From positions 2,176,501-2,240,500 of the forward strand of contig CP081098.1 in the NCBI GenBank assembly GCA_025141015.1: 64,000 bases of DNA, written 5' to 3'. Position 1 is the stretch's first letter, and each line of letters opens with the position of its first letter. Source of the DNA: Rhodobacteraceae bacterium M382. Its GTDB lineage: Bacteria > Pseudomonadota > Alphaproteobacteria > Rhodobacterales > Rhodobacteraceae. Positions 1-8,191 of this stretch are shown here, piece by piece. The notes under the pieces are model-generated. The model worked only from the letters and a program-made list of their open reading frames with translations, did not search any database and was not told the DNA's origin. The position numbers and the translations under genes are program-made.

Positions 1-1
1 G

Positions 2-3000
2 CTGATGCTGATGCAAAAGGCGCGTGATGTCGGGGCTGGATTGAAGACAGCCGGATTGGTGACCGGGTATCGCGGATCGCCTTTGGGCGCGGTCGATATG
101 CAGATGATGCGGGCCGAAAAATTCCTGGCTGAGAGCGATGTGACCTTTCAATCCGGGTTGAATGAGGATCTGGCCGTAACTGCGCTGTGGGGCGCACAAC
201 AGGCGGAATTGCGTGGCGAGGGCAAATTCGACGGTGTGTTCGGTCTTTGGTATGGCAAGGGGCCGGGGGTGGATCGGTCCGGCGATGCGATCCGACACGC
301 AAATATGGCGGGCAGTTCCAGGCATGGCGGCGTGATCATGGCCATGGGAGATGATCACACGGGTGAAAGTTCGACCGTGTTGCACCAGTCGGAATGGGCG
401 TTGATGGATGCCTATCTGCCGATTGTCAGCCCGGCAGGCGTGCAGGAGATTCTGGATTACGGCATCTATGGGTATGCGTTGTCGCGGTATTCCGGGATGT
501 GGGTCGGGTTGAAAACCATGAAGGACACGGTCGAGGTGACATCCGTTGTGGATGCACGGCCCGATCGGATGCAACTGGTGATACCAACAGATTACGACAT
601 GCCCGAGGACGGGTTGAACATCCGCCTGGTGGATGATCGCCATATCCAGGAAGAACGGCTGATTGATCAGAAACGGTTCGCAGCCGAGGCGTTTTCGCGC
701 GCCAACAAGATGGACAAACGGATCTGGGGCAAGCCGGGGGCCAAGATCGGGTTTGTCGCGGCGGGCAAGAATTGGCTGGATCTGGTGCATGCCATGTCCT
801 TGCTCAACATTGATGAAACGGCTGCTGAGCGGCTGGGGCTCACCACCTACAAGGTCGGGCAGGTCTGGCCGCTGGACATGCGCGGGTTCAACGATTGGGC
901 CGATGATCTGGATCTGATCATCGTGGTCGAGGAAAAGCGCAAGCTGATCGAGGTGCAGATCAAGGAGGCGATCTTTGACGACCGTCGCGGGCGTCGTGTC
1001 TGGGGCTGGCACAAGGGCGGTGGAGCCGGATCCATGCATGGGGACGAGCTGTTCCCGACGCGTGGGGCGCTGGACCCGATCATGATCGCCGAAAAGCTGG
1101 GCCAGATTCTGTTGGATGAAGGCCGTGACAGCGACGCCTTGCGCGCTGGTATGGCGGCGCTGGAAGACGCACGCCGGGCCGACAACGCCGAAGAGATCGC
1201 CTCGCGTCTGCCGTATTTTTGTTCGGGTTGCCCCCATAACACCGGGACCAAAGTGCCGGACGGGTCGCGGGCCTATGCCGGGATCGGGTGTCATTTCATG
1301 GTGCAATGGATGGACCGCGACACGTTGGGGTTCACCCATATGGGGGCCGAGGGCGCGAATTGGATCGGCGAGGCCCCGTTTTCGACCCGGGCGCATGTCT
1401 TCCAGAACATGGGCGATGGCACCTATAACCATTCGGGTATCCAGGCGATCCGGGCTGCCGCCGCCCAGAACACGACGATGACCTTCAAGATCCTGTACAA
1501 TGATGCGGTGGCCATGACAGGGGGACAGGACAATGATGGCGATCTGTCCGCTGGTCGCATCGCCCACGAATTGACAGCGATGGGGATCAAAACCCTGGCC
1601 GTGGTTTATGACGAAAAGGAAGACGTGGACGCCAAACAGTTCCCTGCCGGTATTCGAATGCATGAACGCGCCGAATTGATGTCCGTGCAGGAAGAATTTG
1701 CCAAGATCGAGGGCACTTCGGCCATCGTCTATGTCCAGACCTGCGCGGCGGAAAAACGGCGCCGGCGCAAACGGGGGACCTTTCCGGATCCGGACCAGCG
1801 GGTGTTCATCAATACAGACATCTGCGAAGGCTGTGGCGATTGTGGGGTTCAGTCGAATTGTGTGTCCATCGTGCCGGTCGAAACCGAGCTGGGCCGAAAG
1901 CGGGCGATTGACCAGTCCAGCTGTAACAAGGATTTTTCCTGTCTGAACGGGTTTTGCCCATCCTTTGTCACCGTCGAAGGGGCCAAGATCCGCAAGGAAG
2001 CCACCCGGACGCTGGAGCTGCCCGACCTGCCACAGCCGGAACTGCCAGTCATAGATGGCACGCACAACGTGGTGATCACAGGCGTCGGGGGCACAGGTGT
2101 TGTGACCATTGGCGCGGTGCTGGCGCAGGCGGCACAGATCGACGGCAAGGGTGCCGGTATGATGGAGATGGCGGGGCTCGCCCAAAAGGGCGGCGCGGTG
2201 CATATCCATTGCCGATTGGCCAACACGCCCGAAGACATCAGCGCCATTCGCGTGGCGACGGGCGAGGCGCACGCACTGATCGGGGGTGATCTGGTGGTCA
2301 GTGCAGGGGCCAAGACACTGGGGTTGACCGCGACGGGGCGGACAGGCGCGGTGGTCAACAGCCATGAAATCATCACGGGTGATTTTACCCGCGACACGGA
2401 ATTTTCCATTCCTTCTGACCGGTTAGCGGTCGCTCTTCAGGCGCGGCTGCGGGATCGTGTGGTTCTGTTTGATGCGTCGGAGCTGGCACGGGTCACGATG
2501 GGGGATTCGATTTTCTCCAACATGATGGTGTTTGGCGCAGCCTGGCAACGCGGGCTATTGCCGATCAGTCACGAGGCCATCACGCAGGCCATCGAATTGA
2601 ATGGCGCAGCCGTCGAACGCAACCTGCACGCCTTTGAAATTGGGCGGTGGGCGGCGCTGCATCCCGAGGACGCGGTCTCCATGAGCGGGTCAAACGTGGT
2701 CGAGATGCCGAATTCGTCTCAGGATCCGATCGCCTATCGCAAGGCGCAGCTGACTGCTTACCAGGGCAAACGGCTGGCGAAGCGTTATGCCAAGATGCTG
2801 GACGGAATCGACGATGAGGCCGTACGCGGCGCGGTGGCCAAGGGATATCACAAGCTGTTGGCATACAAGGATGAATACGAGGTTGCGCGCCTGTTGTTGT
2901 CATCACGCGACAAGGCGGCGGAACAGTTCGAAGGCGATTTCAAATTGTCCTATCATCTGGCACCACCAATCCTGGGGGGCAAGCCGGTGAATGGCCGCCC

Positions 3001-3340
3001 GCCCAAACGCAAATTCGGGGCCGGGATGGAGCGGTGGTTTGGTCTGCTGGCCCGGATGAAAGCGCTGCGGGGCACGCCGTTTGACGTGTTCGGGTATAGC
3101 GCCGAGCGCAAAATGGAGCGGGCGTTGATCAAACAGTATGAGGCCGATCTGAAAGACGTGCTGCCCAAACTGAGCAACAACACCCGCGACACGATCATCG
3201 CCCTGGCCGAGCTGCCATTGCAGATCCGGGGATTTGGTCCGGTCAAGCTGGCCAATGAACAAAAGGCTGCAAAACAGCGCGAGACCCTTTTGGCATTGAT
3301 CCGTCAAGGTGGGGCTCAGGTCAAACAAGCAGCGGAATGA
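2..3340 (+). CDS. Indolepyruvate ferredoxin oxidoreductase (fused alpha/gamma), 5' end cut by window
   Basis: Oxidatively decarboxylates aryl pyruvates such as indolepyruvate to acyl-CoA with ferredoxin as electron acceptor, in aromatic amino acid breakdown. The reading frame is open to the window edge, so the native start lies upstream and roughly 20-40 residues are missing. Seen in order: an N-terminal pyruvate-binding region (TGYRGSPLGAVD), a thiamine diphosphate-binding middle (HMGAEGANWIGEAP; GDGTYNHSG), a ferredoxin-like Cys cluster (CEGCGDCG, then a second group ending CLNGFCPS), and a C-terminal gamma domain starting GVGGTGVVTIG. About 1110 residues are visible; the fused proteobacterial form has about 1130-1160. 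The next gene is 105 bases downstream on the same strand. The family is clear; the exact substrate is inferred. Confidence 0.93.
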   Translation: MMLMQKARDVGAGLKTAGLVTGYRGSPLGAVDMQMMRAEKFLAESDVTFQSGLNEDLAVTALWGAQQAELRGEGKFDGVFGLWYGKGPGVDRSGDAIRHANMAGSSRHGGVIMAMGDDHTGESSTVLHQSEWALMDAYLPIVSPAGVQEILDYGIYGYALSRYSGMWVGLKTMKDTVEVTSVVDARPDRMQLVIPTDYDMPEDGLNIRLVDDRHIQEERLIDQKRFAAEAFSRANKMDKRIWGKPGAKIGFVAAGKNWLDLVHAMSLLNIDETAAERLGLTTYKVGQVWPLDMRGFNDWADDLDLIIVVEEKRKLIEVQIKEAIFDDRRGRRVWGWHKGGGAGSMHGDELFPTRGALDPIMIAEKLGQILLDEGRDSDALRAGMAALEDARRADNAEEIASRLPYFCSGCPHNTGTKVPDGSRAYAGIGCHFMVQWMDRDTLGFTHMGAEGANWIGEAPFSTRAHVFQNMGDGTYNHSGIQAIRAAAAQNTTMTFKILYNDAVAMTGGQDNDGDLSAGRIAHELTAMGIKTLAVVYDEKEDVDAKQFPAGIRMHERAELMSVQEEFAKIEGTSAIVYVQTCAAEKRRRRKRGTFPDPDQRVFINTDICEGCGDCGVQSNCVSIVPVETELGRKRAIDQSSCNKDFSCLNGFCPSFVTVEGAKIRKEATRTLELPDLPQPELPVIDGTHNVVITGVGGTGVVTIGAVLAQAAQIDGKGAGMMEMAGLAQKGGAVHIHCRLANTPEDISAIRVATGEAHALIGGDLVVSAGAKTLGLTATGRTGAVVNSHEIITGDFTRDTEFSIPSDRLAVALQARLRDRVVLFDASELARVTMGDSIFSNMMVFGAAWQRGLLPISHEAITQAIELNGAAVERNLHAFEIGRWAALHPEDAVSMSGSNVVEMPNSSQDPIAYRKAQLTAYQGKRLAKRYAKMLDGIDDEAVRGAVAKGYHKLLAYKDEYEVARLLLSSRDKAAEQFEGDFKLSYHLAPPILGGKPVNGRPPKRKFGAGMERWFGLLARMKALRGTPFDVFGYSAERKMERALIKQYEADLKDVLPKLSNNTRDTIIALAELPLQIRGFGPVKLANEQKAAKQRETLLALIRQGGAQVKQAAE

Positions 3341-3403
3341 TGCGTGGCCGCGTTGGTCTGTAACAACGTCACAGGCCTGTCATGAAATCTGTGCAAAATC
3401 CCG

Positions 3404-3428
3404 TACTGTCCCTAAATCAGGGACGGTA
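3404..3428. promoter_or_regulatory. Inverted repeat upstream of acyltransferase gene
   Basis: Ten-base arms TACTGTCCCT (3404-3413) and AGGGACGGTA (3419-3428) pair with one G-T mismatch around a 5-base loop. It ends 17 bases before the acyltransferase start, just ahead of its GGAGGAG ribosome site. No T-tract follows, so an operator or mRNA hairpin seems likelier than a terminator for the upstream gene. Confidence 0.4.
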
Positions 3429-3445
3429 GACGGAGGAGATGCCCC

Positions 3446-4324
3446 ATGAACATGCGCCACCATATCGCCCGCGACATCAGTTACGCCCATTCTGCGCAGA
3501 CCCGACCTGGGCGCGCGATGATCCGTCTGATGGAAAACACCACCGGGCGATTGCGGTTGATCAAACGGGCGGACGGCTATGAGCAAGACGTGGCTGCGGG
3601 GCAGAACTTTTGGTCAGTGATGGTTGAACGCTATGGGCTGAGCCTGGATGTCATTGAAGGTGCGCTAAGCAATATCCCGACTGACAAGCCGGTGATCCTG
3701 ATTGCCAACCACCCCTATGGCATTCTCGATGGGCTGATGATGGGGCATATCCTGGCCGAGGCACGCGGGGATTTTCGCATTCTGGCGCATCAAGTGTTTC
3801 GCAAGGCCGAAGACCTGAACCGGGTGATCCTTCCGATTTCTTTTGATGAAACCAAGGACGCCGTGCGTCGAAATTTGCAGACCCGCCGGGAGGCTCTGGA
3901 GTATCTGGGGCAGGGTGGTGCCATCGGAATTTTTCCCGGTGGAACGGTGTCCACCGCCACCAACCCCTTTGCCCATCCGATGGATCCGGGGTGGCGCGGG
4001 TTTACGGCGCGCATGGTAGCAAAATCCGACGCTGTTGTTGTGCCTGTTTTTTTTGACGGCCACACCAGTCGCCTGTTCCAGATCGCCAGCCATCTGCATT
4101 CCACCCTGCGTATGGGGTTGCTGATCAAAGAGTTCAGGAAACGTGTCGATACACCGGTGCGCGTCGTCATCGGGGACCCTATTGGTCGCGACATTCTGGA
4201 CCCAATGGCAAAAGATACCAAGGCAATGATGGATTTTCTGCGCAAAGCCACGTATGAGCTGTCTCCGACACCTCTCAAATCTTATGAATACGGGTTTGAG
4301 TTCGAAGAGAAACATCGCGCCTGA
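3446..4324 (+). CDS. Lysophospholipid acyltransferase family protein (PlsC-like)
   Basis: Probably transfers an acyl chain to a lysophospholipid or related acceptor at the inner membrane. The 292-residue protein has the acyltransferase block I as NHPYGILDG (spaced H-x5-D, one residue longer than the usual H-x4-D) near residue 90, and an FPGGTVS block near residue 165 that matches the family's substrate-binding motif. The N-terminus is not an obvious signal peptide. The ATG at 3446 is preceded by GGAGGAG at 3432-3438. murI starts 20 bases downstream, so the two are probably cotranscribed. The acyl acceptor cannot be told from sequence; hemolysin-like ornithine-lipid acyltransferases share this fold. 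Confidence 0.82.
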   Translation: MNMRHHIARDISYAHSAQTRPGRAMIRLMENTTGRLRLIKRADGYEQDVAAGQNFWSVMVERYGLSLDVIEGALSNIPTDKPVILIANHPYGILDGLMMGHILAEARGDFRILAHQVFRKAEDLNRVILPISFDETKDAVRRNLQTRREALEYLGQGGAIGIFPGGTVSTATNPFAHPMDPGWRGFTARMVAKSDAVVVPVFFDGHTSRLFQIASHLHSTLRMGLLIKEFRKRVDTPVRVVIGDPIGRDILDPMAKDTKAMMDFLRKATYELSPTPLKSYEYGFEFEEKHRA

Positions 4325-4344
4325 GACGGTGCCCGAGAGAGATA

Positions 4345-5154
4345 ATGGCAGTAGGCATATTCGATTCCGGTCTGGGCGGTTTGACCGTCCTGAACGCCGC
4401 CCAGAAACGTCTTCCGGACGTGGACTTCCTGTATTTTGGGGACAATGCCCACGCGCCCTATGGTGTGCGTGATGCCGAGGACGTCTATAACCTGACCGTC
4501 GCAGCGGTGCAGAAGATGTGGGACCGCGGCTGTGATCTGGTGATTCTGGCCTGCAACACGGCCTCGGCCGCCGCGCTGCGCCGGATGCAGGAGGGCGGAT
4601 TGCCGCCCGGCAAACGGGTTCTGGGCGTGTTTGTGCCTTTGATCGAGGCGCTGACCGAACGGCAATGGGGCGACAATTCCCCCCCGCGTGAGGTCGAGAC
4701 CCAGCATGTGGCGCTGTTTGCCACACCGGCAACCGTGGCGAGCCGCGCGTTTCAGCGCGAACTGGCCTTTCGCGCAATCGGCGTGGATGTCGAGGCGCAG
4801 GCCTGTGGGGGTGTGGTGGACGCCATCGAAGACGGTGATCTGATCCTGGCCGAAGCACTGGTGCGGTCTCATGTGGATGCGTTGAAGCGTAAAATGCCGA
4901 TCCCACAGGCGGCCATCCTGGGCTGTACGCATTATCCGCTGATGGAGCAGACCTTTCAGGAGGCTCTGGGCGCGGAGGTCAAAGTGTTCAGCCAGGGCAA
5001 TCTGGTGGCGGACTCGCTGGCCGATTATCTGCAACGTCACCCTGACATGATGGGATCTGGTGAGGCCGGGTATTTCACGACCGGTGACCCGAAACGGGTC
5101 AGCGACCGCGCGACCCAGTTTTTGCGACGACAAATCAGCTTTCAGTCCGCCTGA
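4345..5154 (+). CDS. murI: Glutamate racemase
   Basis: Interconverts L- and D-glutamate, supplying D-glutamate for peptidoglycan in the cytoplasm. It starts with the family signature [12 protein letters not shown] and has the two catalytic cysteines in LACNTAS (about residue 72) and LGCTHYPL (about residue 194). Length 269 is normal. It lies 20 bases after the acyltransferase gene and 103 bases before argC, on the same strand. Confidence 0.95.
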   Translation: MAVGIFDSGLGGLTVLNAAQKRLPDVDFLYFGDNAHAPYGVRDAEDVYNLTVAAVQKMWDRGCDLVILACNTASAAALRRMQEGGLPPGKRVLGVFVPLIEALTERQWGDNSPPREVETQHVALFATPATVASRAFQRELAFRAIGVDVEAQACGGVVDAIEDGDLILAEALVRSHVDALKRKMPIPQAAILGCTHYPLMEQTFQEALGAEVKVFSQGNLVADSLADYLQRHPDMMGSGEAGYFTTGDPKRVSDRATQFLRRQISFQSA

Positions 5155-5257
5155 CCTAGATTCCTGACTTAGGTCAAGGTGGCTCCCCTGCATTTCCCCT
5201 ATTCCAGCCGCGGTCACACGCGGCACGACATGTGACATATGAAGGACGAGGTCTGAC

Positions 5258-6286
5258 ATGACCCATAAAATCGCAATTCTGGGTGCATCTGGTTACACTG
5301 GTGCAGAACTGGTGCGGCTGATTGCCGAACACCCGAATATGGAAATCGCCGCGCTGTCGGCCGACCGCAAGGCCGGGATGAGCATGGATCAGGTGTTCCC
5401 GCATCTGCGCCACATGACCTTGCCGACCCTGTGCAAGATTGACGAGATTGATTTCTCTGGGATCGACCTGTGTTTTTGTGCCTTGCCGCATAAAACCAGC
5501 CAAGAGGTGATTTCGGCCCTGCCCAAGGATCTGAAGATCGTCGACCTGTCCGCCGATTTCCGGCTGCGCGACGCGCAAGCCTATGAAAAATGGTATGGCA
5601 ATGCGCATAGCGCGTTGGCCGAACAGGATGAGGCCGTGTACGGGCTGACCGAATTTTACCGCGAAGACATCAAGGGCGCGCGGTTGGTTGCGGGCACGGG
5701 GTGTAACGCGGCGACAGGTCAATATGCGCTGCGGCCGCTGATTTCCGCCGGGGTGATCGATCTGGATGACATCATTCTGGACCTGAAATGTGCGGTGAGC
5801 GGGGCGGGGCGGTCGCTCAAGGAAAATCTGCTGCATGCGGAACTGAGCGAAGGCTATAACGCCTATGCCGTCGGCGGCACCCACCGTCATCTGGGCGAAT
5901 TCGATCAAGAGTTTTCCCTACTGGCCGGTCGCCCGGTTCAGGTGCAATTCACGCCGCATCTGGTACCAGCCAACCGGGGCATTCTGGCCACCGTCTATGT
6001 CAAGGGAGATGCGCAGACGATCCATGACACGCTGGCGTCGGCCTATGCGGAGGAACCGTTCATTCAGATGCTGCCCATGGGCGAGGTGCCCAGTACGCAT
6101 CACGTGCGTGGGTCGAACTATTGTCATATCGGCGTGACCGCAGATCGGATCAAAGGTCGTGCAATCGTGATTGCGGCATTGGACAATCTGACCAAGGGCA
6201 GTTCAGGGCAGGCCTTGCAGAATGCCAACCTGATGTTAGGTGAGGAAGAGACAACGGGACTGAAGATGGCCCCGCTCTTCCCCTGA
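5258..6286 (+). CDS. argC: N-acetyl-gamma-glutamyl-phosphate reductase
   Basis: Third step of arginine synthesis: NADPH-dependent reduction of N-acetylglutamyl phosphate to the semialdehyde. The 342-residue protein has the N-terminal nucleotide-binding [10 protein letters not shown] and the active-site cysteine in [11 protein letters not shown]. Length fits the long type 1 enzyme. The start at 5258 follows GGACGAGG-type spacing (AAGGACGAGG at 5239-5248). ccmE begins 11 bases after the stop, an argC-ccmE linkage known from other Rhodobacterales, which suggests shared transcription of two unrelated functions. Confidence 0.96.
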   Translation: MTHKIAILGASGYTGAELVRLIAEHPNMEIAALSADRKAGMSMDQVFPHLRHMTLPTLCKIDEIDFSGIDLCFCALPHKTSQEVISALPKDLKIVDLSADFRLRDAQAYEKWYGNAHSALAEQDEAVYGLTEFYREDIKGARLVAGTGCNAATGQYALRPLISAGVIDLDDIILDLKCAVSGAGRSLKENLLHAELSEGYNAYAVGGTHRHLGEFDQEFSLLAGRPVQVQFTPHLVPANRGILATVYVKGDAQTIHDTLASAYAEEPFIQMLPMGEVPSTHHVRGSNYCHIGVTADRIKGRAIVIAALDNLTKGSSGQALQNANLMLGEEETTGLKMAPLFP

Positions 6287-6297
6287 GGAGTTGAGAG

Positions 6298-6741
6298 ATG
6301 AAGAACCTCAAGAAACAACGACGGATCCAGGTGATCATCGTGGCAGCGGTTGCGTTGGTCGTGGCGACCGGGTTGATCGGTTATGCGATGCGTGACGGGA
6401 TCAATTTCTTTCGTGCGCCCAGCCAGATTGCCGAAGCCCCCCCCGAAGCCTCGGAAGTGTTTCGCATTGGCGGATTGGTTGAGGAAGGCACATTGGTGCG
6501 GGGTCAGGGCGAAGTCGTGCGGTTTTCCGTGACCGACGGCGGCGCGTCGATCCCGGTGACCTATACCGGGGTTCTGCCGGATCTGTTCGAGGAAAACCAG
6601 GGTATGATCGGCACCGGAAGTTATGTGAACGGTGTCTTTGAAGCAACTGAAATCCTTGCCAAACATGATGAGACATATATGCCCAAGGAAGTGGTGGATG
6701 CGCTGAAGGAACAGGGTGTCTATCAGGAACCGGAAAGCTGA
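6298..6741 (+). CDS. ccmE: Cytochrome c maturation heme chaperone CcmE
   Basis: Periplasmic, membrane-anchored protein that receives heme from CcmABCD covalently on a histidine and hands it to CcmF/H. 147 residues: a basic N-terminus, one membrane anchor (about residues 10-30), an OB-fold domain, and the heme-binding His123 in AKHDETYMP with the conserved Tyr127. Eleven bases after argC. Its partners ccmF and ccmH lie 1.4 kb downstream, separated by two lysis-type genes. Confidence 0.96.
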   Translation: MKNLKKQRRIQVIIVAAVALVVATGLIGYAMRDGINFFRAPSQIAEAPPEASEVFRIGGLVEEGTLVRGQGEVVRFSVTDGGASIPVTYTGVLPDLFEENQGMIGTGSYVNGVFEATEILAKHDETYMPKEVVDALKEQGVYQEPES

Positions 6742-6775
6742 TCCAAACCAGTGGTTGAATGGCCTGACGGCCATG

Positions 6776-6807
6776 CCTCCGGCGGGAGTTTTTCCAGCAA
6801 GATGAAG
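6776..6807 (+). repeat. Dispersed intergenic repeat, copy A
   Basis: CCTCCGGCGGGAGTTTTT followed by CCAGCAAGATGAAG. It shares the pattern CCnGnnGnATTTTnnnCCAnnAnGAAG with three other copies here (41755-41787 minus, 46118-46147 plus, 52363-52390 minus). It is preceded by a small hairpin ATGGCC-TGAC-GGCCAT (6759-6774), placing it just after the ccmE stop. Function unknown. Confidence 0.55.
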
Positions 6808-6932
6808 ACAGGAGCGTTGCGCGGTGAGCCCGGGCAGCGCTCTGTCTGGTTTGGGGGTATTAAGATTTTTGGCCTGTTGTCTTTGTCTATTCCGAGGGTG
6901 GATTACCCCGGATCTGGTGGAGGTCAGGCAAC

Positions 6933-7544
6933 ATGCAGACGGTACGACAGATTGCCGAAGAAATCGTGGCCCGTGAAGGCGGGTTTGTGAATGATCCCGA
7001 CGACCCGGGCGGGGCAACAAAATATGGGGTCACCATCCATACCATGCGCCGGTTGGGGCTGGATCTGACCGGGGACGGTGTGGTGGGGGTCGCGGATGTG
7101 CGCCGTCTCAGCCGGGCAAAAGCAGTTGATATTTTCATCACCCATTATTTTGAGCAACCGCGCATTGATGAAATTCCGGTGGTGCTGCAGGCGTCGTTGT
7201 TCGACATGTATGTCAACGCCGGTGGCAATGCAGTGAAGATCCTGCAGCGGATGTTGCGAGACATGGGGTACGGTGTGTCCGTGGACGGGGCGATCGGGCC
7301 GCAGACATTGCGCGCGGTGCGCCAGGCCGTGGCCCCGAATGCAGTGGCCTTGCGCGATGCTTATGGGGTGGCGCGGCGCAATTACTACTTTCGACTTGCG
7401 GATCGCAGGGTGGCCAGCCGGAAATATGCCCGCACGCGGGACGGAGGCAAGGGGGGGTGGATCAAACGTGCCGAGGAATTCCTGTCGCCGCGCTATCACA
7501 TGACGCAGGCCGACTTTGACCGGAGGGTCGCCGCATGGGGGTGA
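6933..7544 (+). CDS. Holin-associated N-acetylmuramidase (GH108 endolysin)
   Basis: Predicted to cleave peptidoglycan glycan strands. 203 residues: a glycoside hydrolase 108 domain with the catalytic-Glu motif EGGF (Glu15) and DPGGATKYGVT, then a C-terminal peptidoglycan-binding-like region (DGAIGPQTLRAV). No signal peptide is visible, as expected for an endolysin that needs a holin. GGAGG at 6919-6923 supports the ATG at 6933. It overlaps the holin gene by 10 bases, so the two are translationally coupled. From general knowledge, a similar endolysin/holin pair outside the capsid cluster lyses Rhodobacter capsulatus cells to release its gene transfer agent; I infer the same role here. Confidence 0.88.
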   Translation: MQTVRQIAEEIVAREGGFVNDPDDPGGATKYGVTIHTMRRLGLDLTGDGVVGVADVRRLSRAKAVDIFITHYFEQPRIDEIPVVLQASLFDMYVNAGGNAVKILQRMLRDMGYGVSVDGAIGPQTLRAVRQAVAPNAVALRDAYGVARRNYYFRLADRRVASRKYARTRDGGKGGWIKRAEEFLSPRYHMTQADFDRRVAAWG

Positions 7545-8116
7545 TTGGAGAGCTGTTTGCACTGATGTTCGGCGGTGGCCGCAATATGGTGCGCGAAACC
7601 GCCGAAGTGTTTCGCGAGAATGCTGAAGCAGGTGCCCAGCGGGCCGTTGCGGTACAAGGGGCTGCGTTGCAGCAGTTTGCGGGCGAATTCGCGGTGGCGC
7701 GCAAAGGCGGATTCGACAGGTTCATGGATGGGGTCAACCGCGTGCCGCGACCGGCCCTGGCCTTGGGGACCTTGGGATTGTTTGTGGCGGCGATGGTCAA
7801 TCCGCTGTGGTTTGCCGCGCGGATGCAGGGCATTGCTCTGGTTCCGGACCCGCTGTGGTGGCTGTTGGGGGTGATTGTCAGTTTCTACTTTGGCGCGCGC
7901 CATCAGTTGAAGACGCAAAACTTCCAACGTGATATGGCCCAGGCCGTTAGCCTGGCACCGCAGGTGGTTGACAATATCCGCGCACTCGACGCCCTGCGCG
8001 CGGATAGTCCCGGGGTGGCCAATGCCGGGCCGGACGCCGAAGTGACGCTGGCGGCGGTGACACCAGAATTGAATCCGGCATTGGAAGATTGGCGCAAGTT
8101 GCGCAAGACCGGCTGA
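7535..8116 (+). CDS. Holin family protein (3TM type)
   Basis: Predicted inner-membrane pore protein that lets the upstream muramidase reach peptidoglycan. 193 residues: an N-terminal amphipathic region, membrane segments around residues 66-86 (RPALALGTLGLFVAAMV) and 103-120 (LWWLLGVIVSFYFGA), and a soluble tail. The family is annotated as three-segment holins; only two segments are clear to me, with the N-terminus a possible third. Start overlaps the endolysin stop. A strong hairpin at 8140-8167 separates it from ccmF. Confidence 0.8.
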   Translation: MGVIGELFALMFGGGRNMVRETAEVFRENAEAGAQRAVAVQGAALQQFAGEFAVARKGGFDRFMDGVNRVPRPALALGTLGLFVAAMVNPLWFAARMQGIALVPDPLWWLLGVIVSFYFGARHQLKTQNFQRDMAQAVSLAPQVVDNIRALDALRADSPGVANAGPDAEVTLAAVTPELNPALEDWRKLRKTG

Positions 8117-8139
8117 TCCGTGACGCATCTGTGACAGTG

Positions 8140-8167
8140 CGGCGCGCCGAATTCGATTGGCGCGCCG
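8140..8167. terminator. GC-rich inverted repeat between holin and ccmF
   Basis: Perfect 9-base arms CGGCGCGCC (8140-8148) and GGCGCGCCG (8159-8167) around a 10-base loop, with no T-tract. It may attenuate read-through from the lysis pair into ccmF. A TATATAAG stretch at 8180-8187 just before the ccmF start could be part of a separate promoter. Confidence 0.45.
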
Positions 8168-8191
8168 TTCAGCGCAGCCTATATAAGCCGC

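Noticed and set aside
6933-8116. Remnant prophage
   Set aside because: Only the lysis pair is present, base composition matches the surroundings, and no integrase, capsid or tail genes are near.
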